A DNA stretch of 64,000 nucleotides, taken from JAWLGZ01 sp041690635. GTDB taxonomy: Bacteria > Pseudomonadota > Gammaproteobacteria > Thiohalomonadales > Thiohalomonadaceae. The stretch covers positions 124,001 through 188,000 of the forward strand of contig JAWLGZ010000005.1 in assembly GCA_041690635.1 (NCBI GenBank), in the 5' to 3' direction. Below the pieces are notes generated by a model, which was not told where the DNA came from, did not search any database, and was given only the letters and a program-made list of their open reading frames with translations. The translations under genes and the position numbers were made by a program. Position 1 is the first letter of the stretch. Each line of letters begins with the position of its first letter. Shown here piece by piece: positions 40,068 to 48,396 of the stretch.

Positions 40068-41432
40068 TCACCGTAGGGGACAGCCCACCGCCTTGCAGGC
40101 GGCCAGCGAACCGAGGCACACCTCCACCCCGGAGAAGCCCTGCTGCAGCAGGATCGAGGCGGCGATGATGGAGCGTCGGCCGGTGCCGCAGAAGGTGACG
40201 ATGGGGCGCTCGACCGGTATGTCGTTCAGCCGGCCCGGCAGTTCGCCGAGATAGATCTCCGTCGCGCCCGGCAGGGCCGCTGCCGCGATCTCGCTTCGGC
40301 TGCGCACGTCGAGCAGCGTGAACGGTTGGTGCGACTCGAGGCGTCGCTTCAGTTCGGTGGCGTGGATCGCCGGGACAGTGGCGTAGGGGCGTCCGGTCAC
40401 CTCCCAACCGTGCAGTCCCTCCTTGAGCCAGAGCCGGATACGCTCATAGCCGAGCCGGTGCAGTCGGGTGACCGCCTCTGCGATATGGAGAGGGTGGTGG
40501 CTGACCAGGCCGATGTCCCGCTCGTAGGAGAGAAACCAGCCGGCGAAGGCGCCGAGCATCTCCAGCGGGATGGCCAGCGATCCGGGGATCAGGGCGCCGG
40601 CGATCGCCTCCGGTTCACGCAGGTCGACCAGTTGCATGCCGCCGGCCTGGGCGGCGGCAAAGTCGGCGGCCGATACCGGCTGCGGCCACCGCTCAGGCCC
40701 GAGCAGGGGTGGGCCCTCCCCGTTGAGCCGCTCCATCTGGCGGAAGTAGGGCGGCTGGTAGGGCTGTTCGGCGCTTTTGTGGCGGATGAACGCCTCGCGC
40801 GTGAGGGACAGTTCCCGGTTGTGGCGCCGTTCGTAGCCGAGGGTGGAGAGTTCGCGGGCGGCAATGGACGCGCCGCAGACCGAGCCGGCGCCGTGGGCGG
40901 GGAAGAGCGGTACCGAATCGCCGAGCGGCAGCAGCTTGCGATGGATGCTGTCGTGCAGTCTGGCCGCCGCCTCTTCCGGTGAGTCGGGATAGAGATCGAT
41001 GCGGCCGCTGCCGTCGACGAAGAGGGTGTCGCCGGTGAACACCGCCACCGCCTCGTCATCGCCGGTGGCGGTGTCGTAGAGCGCGAACGACAGGCTCTCC
41101 GCGGTGTGGCCGGGGGTCTCCAGCACGGCAAGTTGCAGTGCGCCGGCGGTAAAGCGTTCCCCCTCCGCCGCGGGCTTGCCGTAGCCGAAAGGGAAGGCGG
41201 CGCCGTGGTGGATGACGGCACCGGTGCGCTGCGCCAGTTCACACGAGCCGACGACGTAATCCTCGTTGCGGTGGGTCTCGAAGATACGGGTGATGCGCGC
41301 CTCGTGGCGGTCGGCGATGGCTAGATAGGGCTCGCAATCACGGCGCGGATCGATGACGAACGCCTCGCCGCCGTCACCAATCAGGTAGGAGAGGTGGGCG
41401 AGCCCCTCGGAGCGCACCGTCTCAAGAAACAT
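40068..41432 (-). CDS. MBL-fold persulfide dioxygenase-like protein with two rhodanese domains
   Basis: 454-aa sulfur-handling enzyme. Residues 1-240 form a metallo-beta-lactamase fold with THRNEDYV (His54) where the family usually has THxHxDH; His109 (LETPGHTAE) and Asp135 (FTGDTLFVDG) are kept. These three are the ligands used for the single iron of ETHE1-type persulfide dioxygenases, so that activity is plausible, while the second-site His residues are replaced by Asn56 and Tyr59. A first rhodanese domain (about 260-350) lacks the catalytic Cys. The second (about 365-450) has Cys415 in FCGTGRRS and should be active. The architecture resembles CstB. The start at 41432 is at the MBL domain beginning. 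Confidence 0.85.
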   Translation of the reverse strand: MFLETVRSEGLAHLSYLIGDGGEAFVIDPRRDCEPYLAIADRHEARITRIFETHRNEDYVVGSCELAQRTGAVIHHGAAFPFGYGKPAAEGERFTAGALQLAVLETPGHTAESLSFALYDTATGDDEAVAVFTGDTLFVDGSGRIDLYPDSPEEAAARLHDSIHRKLLPLGDSVPLFPAHGAGSVCGASIAARELSTLGYERRHNRELSLTREAFIRHKSAEQPYQPPYFRQMERLNGEGPPLLGPERWPQPVSAADFAAAQAGGMQLVDLREPEAIAGALIPGSLAIPLEMLGAFAGWFLSYERDIGLVSHHPLHIAEAVTRLHRLGYERIRLWLKEGLHGWEVTGRPYATVPAIHATELKRRLESHQPFTLLDVRSRSEIAAAALPGATEIYLGELPGRLNDIPVERPIVTFCGTGRRSIIAASILLQQGFSGVEVCLGSLAACKAVGCPLR

Positions 41433-41497
41433 GCGCCTTTTCCGAGTGTGTTCCGCAACGCGGTTCGGTTCGACCGTGCATCCGTTTTCCGGCCGGC

Positions 41498-42775
41498 TTA
41501 ACCGCCGGCGCCCGCCTCCGGCAGGGTCGGGGAGGCCTGCAACAGCGTCTCCATGTTGAACCAGCAGCGGGGACGTGCCTCCCGGTCGTGGCCGGCCTCC
41601 CGGGTACACGCACCGGCGCGCGGGTCGGCATCGGAGAACGGGACCGCATCGTCGACCGGGCAGAGCGCACCCGCGACGAGGGTGTCGAGCCGGCACTGCG
41701 GGGCGGGATAGCCGTGCTCCAGGGTGACGGTTCGCTTCACCGGGTCCTGTCGGGTCAGGTGGGGCGTTTCGGTGGCCCTCGAGTGGGCAATCCAGCGGGC
41801 GAGCGTCAGTCCGGCCAGGATGTTGCGCCGGCAGACGGCGCGGTCATCGGCATTGCGGTAGGAGGCGGCGCAACCCGCCGCGAGGTCGTCCGGCACCGGG
41901 TCGTCATAGTGCTGTTCGTACCGGGTGGTCTTCAGGTAGCGCTTCATGCACTTGGCGCTGGCGAAGTAGTCGGACTGCCCCTCCGAGCTGTAGCCGAGGG
42001 CGTGGGGAGCGCCGCCGATGTGGTGGCCGAGCTCGTGGCAGACCACCAGGGCATAGGCATCGCGGTTCAACATGGGATGGCGCGCCAATCCGCCCACCAG
42101 TTCGATCTCCCGCACCTCACGGATCTGCTGCGTCTCCCCATCCACCTGCTCCATGAACCAGGAGCGCGCATTCTCTTCGTGGTCCTCCCAACGCCGGTCG
42201 ACCACCAGCTCTCTGCCGGCACGGTCGAAATCCTCCTGATGCAGGTTGACGATGGTGTCGATGATGTAGTCGAAGCTCTCTTCATCCACATCGTTGATGT
42301 TGTACGGGTAGACCGGCGTGAATTCGCCTGTGTGGCGCCGATCGTCGGGCAGGATGCAGCGGACGCGCAGCTTTTCGCCCTTGCCGTAGTAGCCGACCTT
42401 CCCGTCGAGGAAATCGATGTAGCGGACGATGCCATCGTTGTATTGGGACGAGGTCCAGTAGCGCCCCTGTTCCTTGAAATTCGGGAGTGACTCGGAGAAG
42501 CCTTCGGCAGCGCACGACTCACCGTCCGGGGAGTCCGGGTCGATGTTCCTCTGACCGAGCCGGGCATGACAATACATCCGGGCCATCTCCTCGGCGGTTG
42601 GCAGCACCATCCCTTTGTCCTCGCACACGCTCAGCGCCTGGTGCCATGTGTAGTCGGCGCCGGAGGGCTCGTCGCTCGGTGCGACGTCGAAACCGAGGAC
42701 TTCCTGTGGCGGAACGGCAGCGATCGCCAGGGGGGATGTGAGGAGCAGGGCAAGCAGGCCGATCGGTAGATTCAT
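41498..42775 (-). CDS. Secreted zinc metalloprotease with an N-terminal lectin-like domain
   Basis: 425-aa exported protein. A signal peptide (about 1-19) is followed by a domain (about 30-135) with the WxLPSxEE/YWTSSQ-type pattern (DKGMVLPTAEEMARMYC ... RYWTSSQYNDGIVRYID) of the DUF1566/Lcl family, a C-type-lectin-like fold. The C-terminal part has HELGHHIGGAPHA, with His247, Glu248 and His251 forming HExxH, and SSEGQSDYFASAKCM downstream, which can supply a third ligand. Several Cys suggest disulfides. The exact peptidase family is unclear. The start follows GGAGG; the frame is open six codons further upstream. Confidence 0.75.
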   Translation of the reverse strand: MNLPIGLLALLLTSPLAIAAVPPQEVLGFDVAPSDEPSGADYTWHQALSVCEDKGMVLPTAEEMARMYCHARLGQRNIDPDSPDGESCAAEGFSESLPNFKEQGRYWTSSQYNDGIVRYIDFLDGKVGYYGKGEKLRVRCILPDDRRHTGEFTPVYPYNINDVDEESFDYIIDTIVNLHQEDFDRAGRELVVDRRWEDHEENARSWFMEQVDGETQQIREVREIELVGGLARHPMLNRDAYALVVCHELGHHIGGAPHALGYSSEGQSDYFASAKCMKRYLKTTRYEQHYDDPVPDDLAAGCAASYRNADDRAVCRRNILAGLTLARWIAHSRATETPHLTRQDPVKRTVTLEHGYPAPQCRLDTLVAGALCPVDDAVPFSDADPRAGACTREAGHDREARPRCWFNMETLLQASPTLPEAGAGG

Positions 42776-42827
42776 GAGTCCTCCGTGACGCATGAAGATA
42801 CGGGCCGGGCAGGGCGCGCCGGTGTAC

Positions 42828-43283
42828 TCAGTGGGGCCGCAGCTTGTGGGCGATCCGTTCGTTACGGCCGGTGATCACTTCGATCAGGGCTTTTTCCTCA
42901 TCGTCGCCAAGGAGTCTGTCCGCCTGGGGCAACAGCTCTTCGGTCTCGTAGGTCAGATGGGCACGTACCTGACCGCTGAGCGCGCCGATGCGGTACTTGA
43001 TACCGCTGTCGTCCATGGCCCAGTGGGTGGCGTCCTCAACGGCCCGGTCGATTTCGGACAGTTCGTGGCGGGAACGCTCGACCAGTTCCCTTCCCCGCTC
43101 TGCGGCGGTGAAGATGGGGTAGATATAGTCTTCGGCGATCCGGTTCTGCTCCGCGATGGAGACGCGTAGCGCGTCGAGCAGACGGCTACGGCTTTCCGGA
43201 TCGCCCGCCGTGGAGTCCTCCAGCAGGGAGAGGGTGCGCAGGATCTCCCTGTTCTCCGCCTTTATCGCTTCGAAGAGCCTCAT
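42828..43283 (-). CDS. Hemerythrin-like HHE protein with a partly lost metal site
   Basis: 151-aa all-helical protein that aligns to HHE/hemerythrin domains over its full length. Of the expected diiron ligands, His73, His109, Glu51 and Glu113 are present (SRHELSEI, AHLTYETEELLPQ). The first and second His positions are Asn11 (AENREIL) and Asn47 (EQNRIAEDYIYP). It therefore may not hold a normal O2-binding diiron centre. Neighbours do not clarify its role. Confidence 0.7.
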   Translation of the reverse strand: MRLFEAIKAENREILRTLSLLEDSTAGDPESRSRLLDALRVSIAEQNRIAEDYIYPIFTAAERGRELVERSRHELSEIDRAVEDATHWAMDDSGIKYRIGALSGQVRAHLTYETEELLPQADRLLGDDEEKALIEVITGRNERIAHKLRPH

Positions 43284-43361
43284 AACACATTCCCTGTGTT
43301 GGTCGGATTGGAGCGCGGCCCGCTCTTCGGCAGGCGCCGGGGGGCCGATTCATGTCAATCA

Positions 43362-44513
43362 TCAATTAGCAGAATAGCCAACCGGTGGAGTGGGTTGATC
43401 GATCGCGGCGTGCGTGTGGACACCCGGCCGGGGGAAGGGAAGATCGAGCGGTGCCGCCGAGCCTGCTGAGACGAGGCAGAGCCCCGCCAGCCCCGGTGCG
43501 CCGAACTGTCTGGTGAGCCTCGTTTTCGCCTCGTCGTTCACCTCGCCGGTGAATCCGACCACCGCTTTGAGACCCTGCTCGGAGCAGACGATGGTGGGGT
43601 TCTCCACAAAGAAGTGGGCAAGCGCTTCGGAGAGGCGGGGGGCAAACAGGAAGACATGGGGTTCATTGTCGTCGTCCGGACGGGCCGCAGCCCCCCACTC
43701 GCGCTTGGTGCGATAGACCCCGTCATTGAGAAAGGGGCGGCTCCTGCCGGCGTCGAGTGCGTCGAACTCCCCCGCTTCAGCCAGCCGGAGCTGGAAATAG
43801 TAGAGCGCCATCTGTGCGCCGCCCTTGATGTAGCGGTCGGCGGCGTCGAGTACGCCGCCGGAGTGGAACTTGAGGGTGCGGTCGGCGGTGGTACAGAGTG
43901 CGCCGGCGACCGGTTCTCCGCCCTGGGTGACGAAGAGCAGGAAGCCGCGCCGGAAGCGCTCCAGGATCTTCTCGTAACTCTCCACCACTGCCAGCGGACC
44001 GAACTGCCGCCGCACCAGCGGCAGGTACATGCGGTGGTAGTAGAGCGCCAGATCGGACGCTTCCCGTGAAAGGCGGTAGTCGAGGCCGAACTTTGTCTCC
44101 AGCTTGCCCGAGAGCTCCTTTTTCTTGCGGTGAAAGCCGGACCTGATTGCATCCCAGGGGCCGTCGGTCGCGATCACCTGGCGTACATGGGGCCGGGCCT
44201 CGAAGGTGCAGAGCCGGTTGAAGAGCCATCCATATCCCTGGGGAAGTACCGCCACACAGAGATCGAAACCAGGGTTGGCGGCGATCACCCGGCGCGCCAG
44301 CAGCGGATTCCAGATCCGTCCCTGCCGAAGCAGCTTCGGCGCATCGCCATACATGCGGGCCTGCAGGTGTTCGGTAAAGTTGCCGTTGTCCACCAGCAGG
44401 CAGCGAAACGGAACTCCGCACACCTTGAGCGGCCCCTCCACAAGGGCGGTATGGCTCGTGTGCCGGGCGAGGGCGGGGTAGAGTCGTCGCTTGATACGCT
44501 TCAGGGGTTCCAT
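43362..44513 (-). CDS. GNAT-superfamily (FemAB/CelD-like) acyltransferase-like protein 2
   Basis: 383-aa cytoplasmic protein whose central region (about 200-300, LALYYHRMYLPLVRRQFGPLAVVESYEKILERFRRG ... GGEPVAGALCTTADRTLKFHSGG) matches the Acetyltransf_6/BioF2-like part of the FemAB-like GNAT family. Its substrate is unknown; the family often decorates exopolysaccharide or cell-envelope sugars. The start at 44513 overlaps the stop of the preceding gene by 13 bp, indicating translational coupling. Both genes were probably duplicated or recruited together. Confidence 0.7.
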   Translation of the reverse strand: MEPLKRIKRRLYPALARHTSHTALVEGPLKVCGVPFRCLLVDNGNFTEHLQARMYGDAPKLLRQGRIWNPLLARRVIAANPGFDLCVAVLPQGYGWLFNRLCTFEARPHVRQVIATDGPWDAIRSGFHRKKKELSGKLETKFGLDYRLSREASDLALYYHRMYLPLVRRQFGPLAVVESYEKILERFRRGFLLFVTQGGEPVAGALCTTADRTLKFHSGGVLDAADRYIKGGAQMALYYFQLRLAEAGEFDALDAGRSRPFLNDGVYRTKREWGAAARPDDDNEPHVFLFAPRLSEALAHFFVENPTIVCSEQGLKAVVGFTGEVNDEAKTRLTRQFGAPGLAGLCLVSAGSAAPLDLPFPRPGVHTHAAIDQPTPPVGYSAN

Positions 44514-45640
44514 GCGATACGACGTGGCCCATCCTTGCCACCCCCCTTGGTGGCCGCCAGCACCAGGCCGACCAGCGAGCCGCGTGGCGCGATCTGCAAC
44601 GCAACGAGTGGACGGCGTTTCTTCCACAGCTGATTGACCGTTTGGCTCCCCGGGTCGGCGCAGGAGTCGATCCAGCGGACCAGCGGTGCCTCGTGGGCGC
44701 GGCGGGTGTCATGGAGCGACAGAAGAGTGCCGGGCGAATAGCGGGCGAACGCCTCCGAGTAGGCGGTGCGGAAGGCATAGAGGCCGTCACCGGACCGGAG
44801 TAGACAGTTCATCGCCACGGCCCGCCCCTCCAGGCGCAGCGCCGACATGACCAACCTTCCGCGCCGGTGCGCCTCAGCGGCGACGTGGTGGAAAAATCCG
44901 GGGGCGTTCGGTACCCGGGCCAGGGCGCTGCCACGCTCTCCTTTCCAGCCACCCGCCTCGAGGGCGAGGAACTCGTCGATCCAGGGCGCTGCCGGCGCGT
45001 CGGCGGCCAGCTCGTCGTAGAGGAGTGTGCCATGCTCCGACAGCCGTCGTTCCAGCCGCTTGAGATCGCGTCGACGGTTGCCCTTGAGGACGGCGCGGAG
45101 ATAGGTTTCCGCATCCGCGGCGGGACGAAACAGGGCTCGGCTCTTCTCGGCGCGCCGACAGCACCACCTCTCCGCCGTGACGGCCCCGCTCAACCATTGG
45201 CATACCGGCCCCTCGCCGTCTATCAGCGACAGCTCGTAAATGCCGTCTCTCCGCCGCTGCAACTCATCGAGGAGCGCCAGCACTGCATCGCGGCTACGTA
45301 CCAGTGGGGTGCAGAGCGAACAGTAGTAGTAACGCAGCAGCCGGAAGCGCACCAGCGACACCGCCCGGAGCGGTCTCTGTTCAAAAGGAAACAGGGCCGC
45401 GAGCCGCCGTCGCGCACCATCACGTTCCCAGACCAGGAATACCCGGAGGTTGGCCTTCGGGTGGAAGGCCTCCAGGGCCGGCAACATCATCCACGGCTCG
45501 TAGAAAAGGTTGGGTTCGGTGGCGCCGTCGGCCAGCTCCTGCCACTCCCATTGGACGGCGGCGAGTTCCGATGCGGTGACCGTCTCGACCCAGCGCTCCG
45601 ACGCAGGGGAATAAGGCAGAGTCAGTATCGCGCCGGACAT
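44501..45640 (-). CDS. GNAT-superfamily (CelD/BcsL-like, FemAB-like) acyltransferase-like protein 1
   Basis: 379-aa protein of the Acetyltransf_6 type seen in cellulose and exopolysaccharide gene clusters (FYEPWMMLPALEAFHP ... LKGNRRRDLKRLERRLSEHG ... EAGGWKGERGSAL ... GRAVAMNCLLRSGDGLYAFRTAYSEAFARYSPG). The FxTAYxExxxxYSPG pattern is the family hallmark. The start at 45640 follows GGAGG; the frame is open six codons further upstream. It is the upstream partner of the overlapping second transferase. Confidence 0.75.
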   Translation of the reverse strand: MSGAILTLPYSPASERWVETVTASELAAVQWEWQELADGATEPNLFYEPWMMLPALEAFHPKANLRVFLVWERDGARRRLAALFPFEQRPLRAVSLVRFRLLRYYYCSLCTPLVRSRDAVLALLDELQRRRDGIYELSLIDGEGPVCQWLSGAVTAERWCCRRAEKSRALFRPAADAETYLRAVLKGNRRRDLKRLERRLSEHGTLLYDELAADAPAAPWIDEFLALEAGGWKGERGSALARVPNAPGFFHHVAAEAHRRGRLVMSALRLEGRAVAMNCLLRSGDGLYAFRTAYSEAFARYSPGTLLSLHDTRRAHEAPLVRWIDSCADPGSQTVNQLWKKRRPLVALQIAPRGSLVGLVLAATKGGGKDGPRRIAWNP

Positions 45641-45754
45641 CGAGACCTCCTGTCTCATGGGCAGGCCGGGGAGTGACCGTTGCTTGGCGGGCCGATCAGG
45701 GCAACTCTAGGTGATACGTTGTTATTCGCAAGTCGTGCATAAGACCGAACCGGC

Positions 45755-46948
45755 CTAGCCGGGCCGCACCTTCGATGCCGCCAGCCGTGCCCGTTCACGG
45801 CACTCATCGACGCTCTCGCCCCACGCCAGCGCCACCCCCATGCGGCGTCGCTCGAACGAACGCGGTTTGCCGAACAGGCGCAGATCGGTCTGCGGCACCC
45901 GCAACGCCTCATCCACCCCCTCGAAGAGGATTCCGTCCGCCTCCACGCCGCCGTAGATGACGGCGCTGGCACCGGCATTGCGCAGCAGGGTGGAGACCGG
46001 CAGGCCGAGCACGGCGCGCGCGTGAAGCTCGAATTCGTTCTGTACCTGGGTCGCCATGGTCACCATGCCGGTGTCGTGGGGACGCGGGCTCACCTCGGAG
46101 AACCACACCTCCTCGCCGCGGATGAACAGCTCGACGCCGAAGAGCCCACACCCGCCGAGGGCACCGGTTACCTGCTCCGCCACCGCCCTGGCGCGCTGCA
46201 GCGCCACCGCCTGCATCGGCTGCGGCTGCCAGCTCTCCACGTAGTCCCCCTGTTTCTGCAGGTGGCCGATGGGGTCGCAGAAGTGGGTCTCGACGGACCC
46301 GTCCGTGCCGAGCGCCCGCACGGTGAGCAGAGTGATCTCGTAGTCGAAATCGATCATCTCCTCGACGATGACCCGGCCGCGGTCCACCCGGCCTCCGCTG
46401 GCTGCATAGTCCCAGGCCCGCTCCAGATCCGTGGGTCCGTTGACGGTGGACTGCCCCTTGCCGGAGGAGGACATCACCGGCTTGACGATACAGGGATAAC
46501 CGATGCCGCCCTCCACCGCGGTGCGCAGTTCCTCCAGGCTGCCGGCGAAGGCGTAGCGGGAGGTGCGCAGTTTCAACTCCTCGCCAGCCAGCCGGCGGAT
46601 CCCCTCACGGTTCATGGTGAGCTGGACCGCCCGCGCAGTGGGGATCACGGTGGCGAGCCCGTCCGCCTCGATGGCGGCGAGTGCATCGGTGGCAATCGCC
46701 TCGATCTCGGGGACGATAATCTGTGGCCGCTCCTGCTCCACCAGCGCCCGCAGCGCCGCCCCGTCGGTCATGTCGATGGCGTGGGCCCGGTGGGCGACCT
46801 GGTGACCCGGTGCGTTCTCGTAGCGGTCCACGGCGATCACCTCCACGCCGAGGCGCTGCAGGGCGATGATCACCTCCTTGCCCAGTTCGCCGGAGCCGAG
46901 CAGCATCACGCGGGTGGCGGTGGGGGAGAGCGGGGTACCGATTTTCAT
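45755..46948 (-). CDS. purT: Formate-dependent phosphoribosylglycinamide formyltransferase (PurT)
   Basis: 397-aa ATP-grasp enzyme of de novo purine synthesis that formylates GAR using formate and ATP. The N-terminal region is GTPLSPTATRVMLLGSGELGKE, a PurT/PurK-type nucleotide-binding start. The ATP-grasp core includes SSSGKGQS, VEEMIDFDYEITLLTVR and the EVSPRPHDTGMVT motif specific to PurT. The length agrees with the family. The start at 46948 is at the conserved N-terminus; the frame is open further upstream through a REP-like region. Confidence 0.95.
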   Translation of the reverse strand: MKIGTPLSPTATRVMLLGSGELGKEVIIALQRLGVEVIAVDRYENAPGHQVAHRAHAIDMTDGAALRALVEQERPQIIVPEIEAIATDALAAIEADGLATVIPTARAVQLTMNREGIRRLAGEELKLRTSRYAFAGSLEELRTAVEGGIGYPCIVKPVMSSSGKGQSTVNGPTDLERAWDYAASGGRVDRGRVIVEEMIDFDYEITLLTVRALGTDGSVETHFCDPIGHLQKQGDYVESWQPQPMQAVALQRARAVAEQVTGALGGCGLFGVELFIRGEEVWFSEVSPRPHDTGMVTMATQVQNEFELHARAVLGLPVSTLLRNAGASAVIYGGVEADGILFEGVDEALRVPQTDLRLFGKPRSFERRRMGVALAWGESVDECRERARLAASKVRPG

Positions 46949-47014
46949 GCTTTCTTTACCTGTTGGAGGTTGAGGCGGGCGTCGCAGGCCGGGCGCTCCG
47001 GATCTTGGGTCTGC

Positions 47015-47112
47015 TGTGGGAGCCCGCCCCCGCGGGCGAACGCAACCGCAAGTCCCGAATCCGAAGCGGCTCCGCCGCTGTTCGCCCGGAGGGCCGGGCC
47101 GCTCCTGCGCAT
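47015..47112. repeat. REP-like convergent palindrome pair
   Basis: TGTGGGAGCCCGCCCC-CGCGGGCGA at 47015-47039 and its inverted relative (ending CGCTCCTGCGCA) at 47081-47112 flank a short GAAGCGGCTCCGCCGCT hairpin. Each arm is a hairpin of the TGTxGGAGC...GCGA type. It is a second instance of the repeat type at 171-234 and lies between divergent genes. Confidence 0.55.
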
Positions 47113-47184
47113 CCATGCGCGCGCGGCATTCGTCCTTCCGTGGACATCGCTCCTGCGCGGCCGATATTCAAAACGGAGTTCCCG

Positions 47185-47313
47185 ATGACATTGACGCTAC
47201 AGCCGATCGTGGCCCTGATCGCGGGCATCCTGATCCTGCTGGTGCCGCGGCTGCTGAATTATATCGTCGCGGTGTACCTGATCGTTATCGGCGTGCTTGG
47301 ACTGATCCGCTGA
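47185..47313 (+). CDS. DUF3096 two-helix membrane miniprotein
   Basis: 42-aa protein (MTLTLQPIVALIAGILILLV ... VIGVLGLIR) of the DUF3096 type: two hydrophobic segments joined by PRLLNY. It has a GGAG before the ATG and lies divergent to purT. Function unknown. Confidence 0.75.
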   Translation: MTLTLQPIVALIAGILILLVPRLLNYIVAVYLIVIGVLGLIR

Positions 47314-47376
47314 CGGGACAAGGCTGGGAAGGGGGTGCCCGAGGTCCCTCTCGGGCATGGAACTCGGGAGTGGCGG

Positions 47377-47535
47377 TCAGACCTCGATCAGACCGGCCTG
47401 AATCGCCTTGGCAACCGCATGGTGCGGTTGACGGCGGACAGCTTGCGGACCGCGTTCGTCAGGTGGCGAACAATCGTGTGTTCGGACACCGTTAGGATCA
47501 AGGGGTCTGCGAGATTTCGCAAGAACACGCCAGAA
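47377..47535 (-). pseudogene. Decayed C-terminal HTH of a LuxR-family regulator
   Basis: On the minus strand, three frames joined in order recover a LuxR-type HTH: a CEISQ-like piece, then LILTVSEHTIVRHLTNAVRK, KLSAVNRT, then HAVAKAIQAGLIEV and a stop at 47377-47379. At least two frameshifts separate them. The pattern is unmistakable for the recognition-helix region of autoinducer-type regulators. It sits just downstream of the OmpR-type regulator gene. Confidence 0.7.
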
Positions 47536-47538
47536 TTC

Positions 47539-48234
47539 TCAAGAAAGGTCGCCCGTCGTTCCGGTGAAGGCGTAGCCGATATTGCGTATCGCCCGGATCG
47601 GCAGCGGGAGGTCGGTGTGTGTCGCTACCTTGGCGCGCAACCGGCTGATGAGTGAATCGAGGCGCCGGGTCTCGTCCGGGCTGCCGCCGGGTGGCAGCCC
47701 CTCGCACAAGGTTTCCCGGGCCACCGGGCGACCCGCCTCCGCCAGCAGCTTTTCCAGCACGATGCGTTCGGCGCCGGTGAGGGGAACGGCGCTGCCGTCG
47801 GGGGCGATCAGTGCCTGTTCGGCGCGGTCGATGCGCCAGGCGGGGGCGGGCGGCTCGGCGGAGAGCGCCAGCCGCTGCACGAGGTGGCCGATAATGGCGT
47901 GGAGTTCACGCAGGTCCACCGGCTTGACCAGGTAGGCGTCCGCGCCGGCACGGGCACCGGCGATGCGGTCCTCCACCTGCCCGCGGGCGGTGACCATGAT
48001 GATGCCGAGGGTGAGCCCCCGTTCCCGGCGCAGGCGGTGTGCGGCCACCAGCCCGTCGCCATCCGGCAGGCCGAGGTCGAGGAGCACCACCTGCCAGGGC
48101 TCGGATTCGAGGCACTCCACCAGTCCGGCCACGCTCCCCACACCGTGCGCGTCGTAGCCGGAGAAGCGGAGGTAATCCACCATCTCCTCGCGCAGATCGG
48201 TCGCATCGTCGACGACCAGGACGCGTATCTTCAT
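47539..48234 (-). CDS. OmpR-family response regulator
   Basis: 231-aa regulator. The receiver (1-120) has VVDDATD at the N-terminus, the acceptor Asp near 54 (VVLLDLGLPDGDG), Thr in MVTARG and Lys in VKPVDL. The C-terminal winged helix (about 135-225; LTGAERIVLEKLLAEAGRPVARETL ... DSLISRLRAKV) is the Trans_reg_C type. It is divergent from the 7TM-DISM kinase across 162 bp, and that kinase is its likely partner. Confidence 0.9.
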   Translation of the reverse strand: MKIRVLVVDDATDLREEMVDYLRFSGYDAHGVGSVAGLVECLESEPWQVVLLDLGLPDGDGLVAAHRLRRERGLTLGIIMVTARGQVEDRIAGARAGADAYLVKPVDLRELHAIIGHLVQRLALSAEPPAPAWRIDRAEQALIAPDGSAVPLTGAERIVLEKLLAEAGRPVARETLCEGLPPGGSPDETRRLDSLISRLRAKVATHTDLPLPIRAIRNIGYAFTGTTGDLS

Positions 48235-48396
48235 GCAGCTCTCTTCGAACTCCGGTTGGCGGCGTCCCTGGCGGATGTGTTGCCGGTCGGGAGGGCGCGT
48301 GCAGCGCCCCCCGTTTCCGGTCCGTCGTCGCCGATTTTACCGGAGTGCACCCGGGAGGGATAATCGCGTCCTCAACGAACAGGCAAGCGGTCTTAC

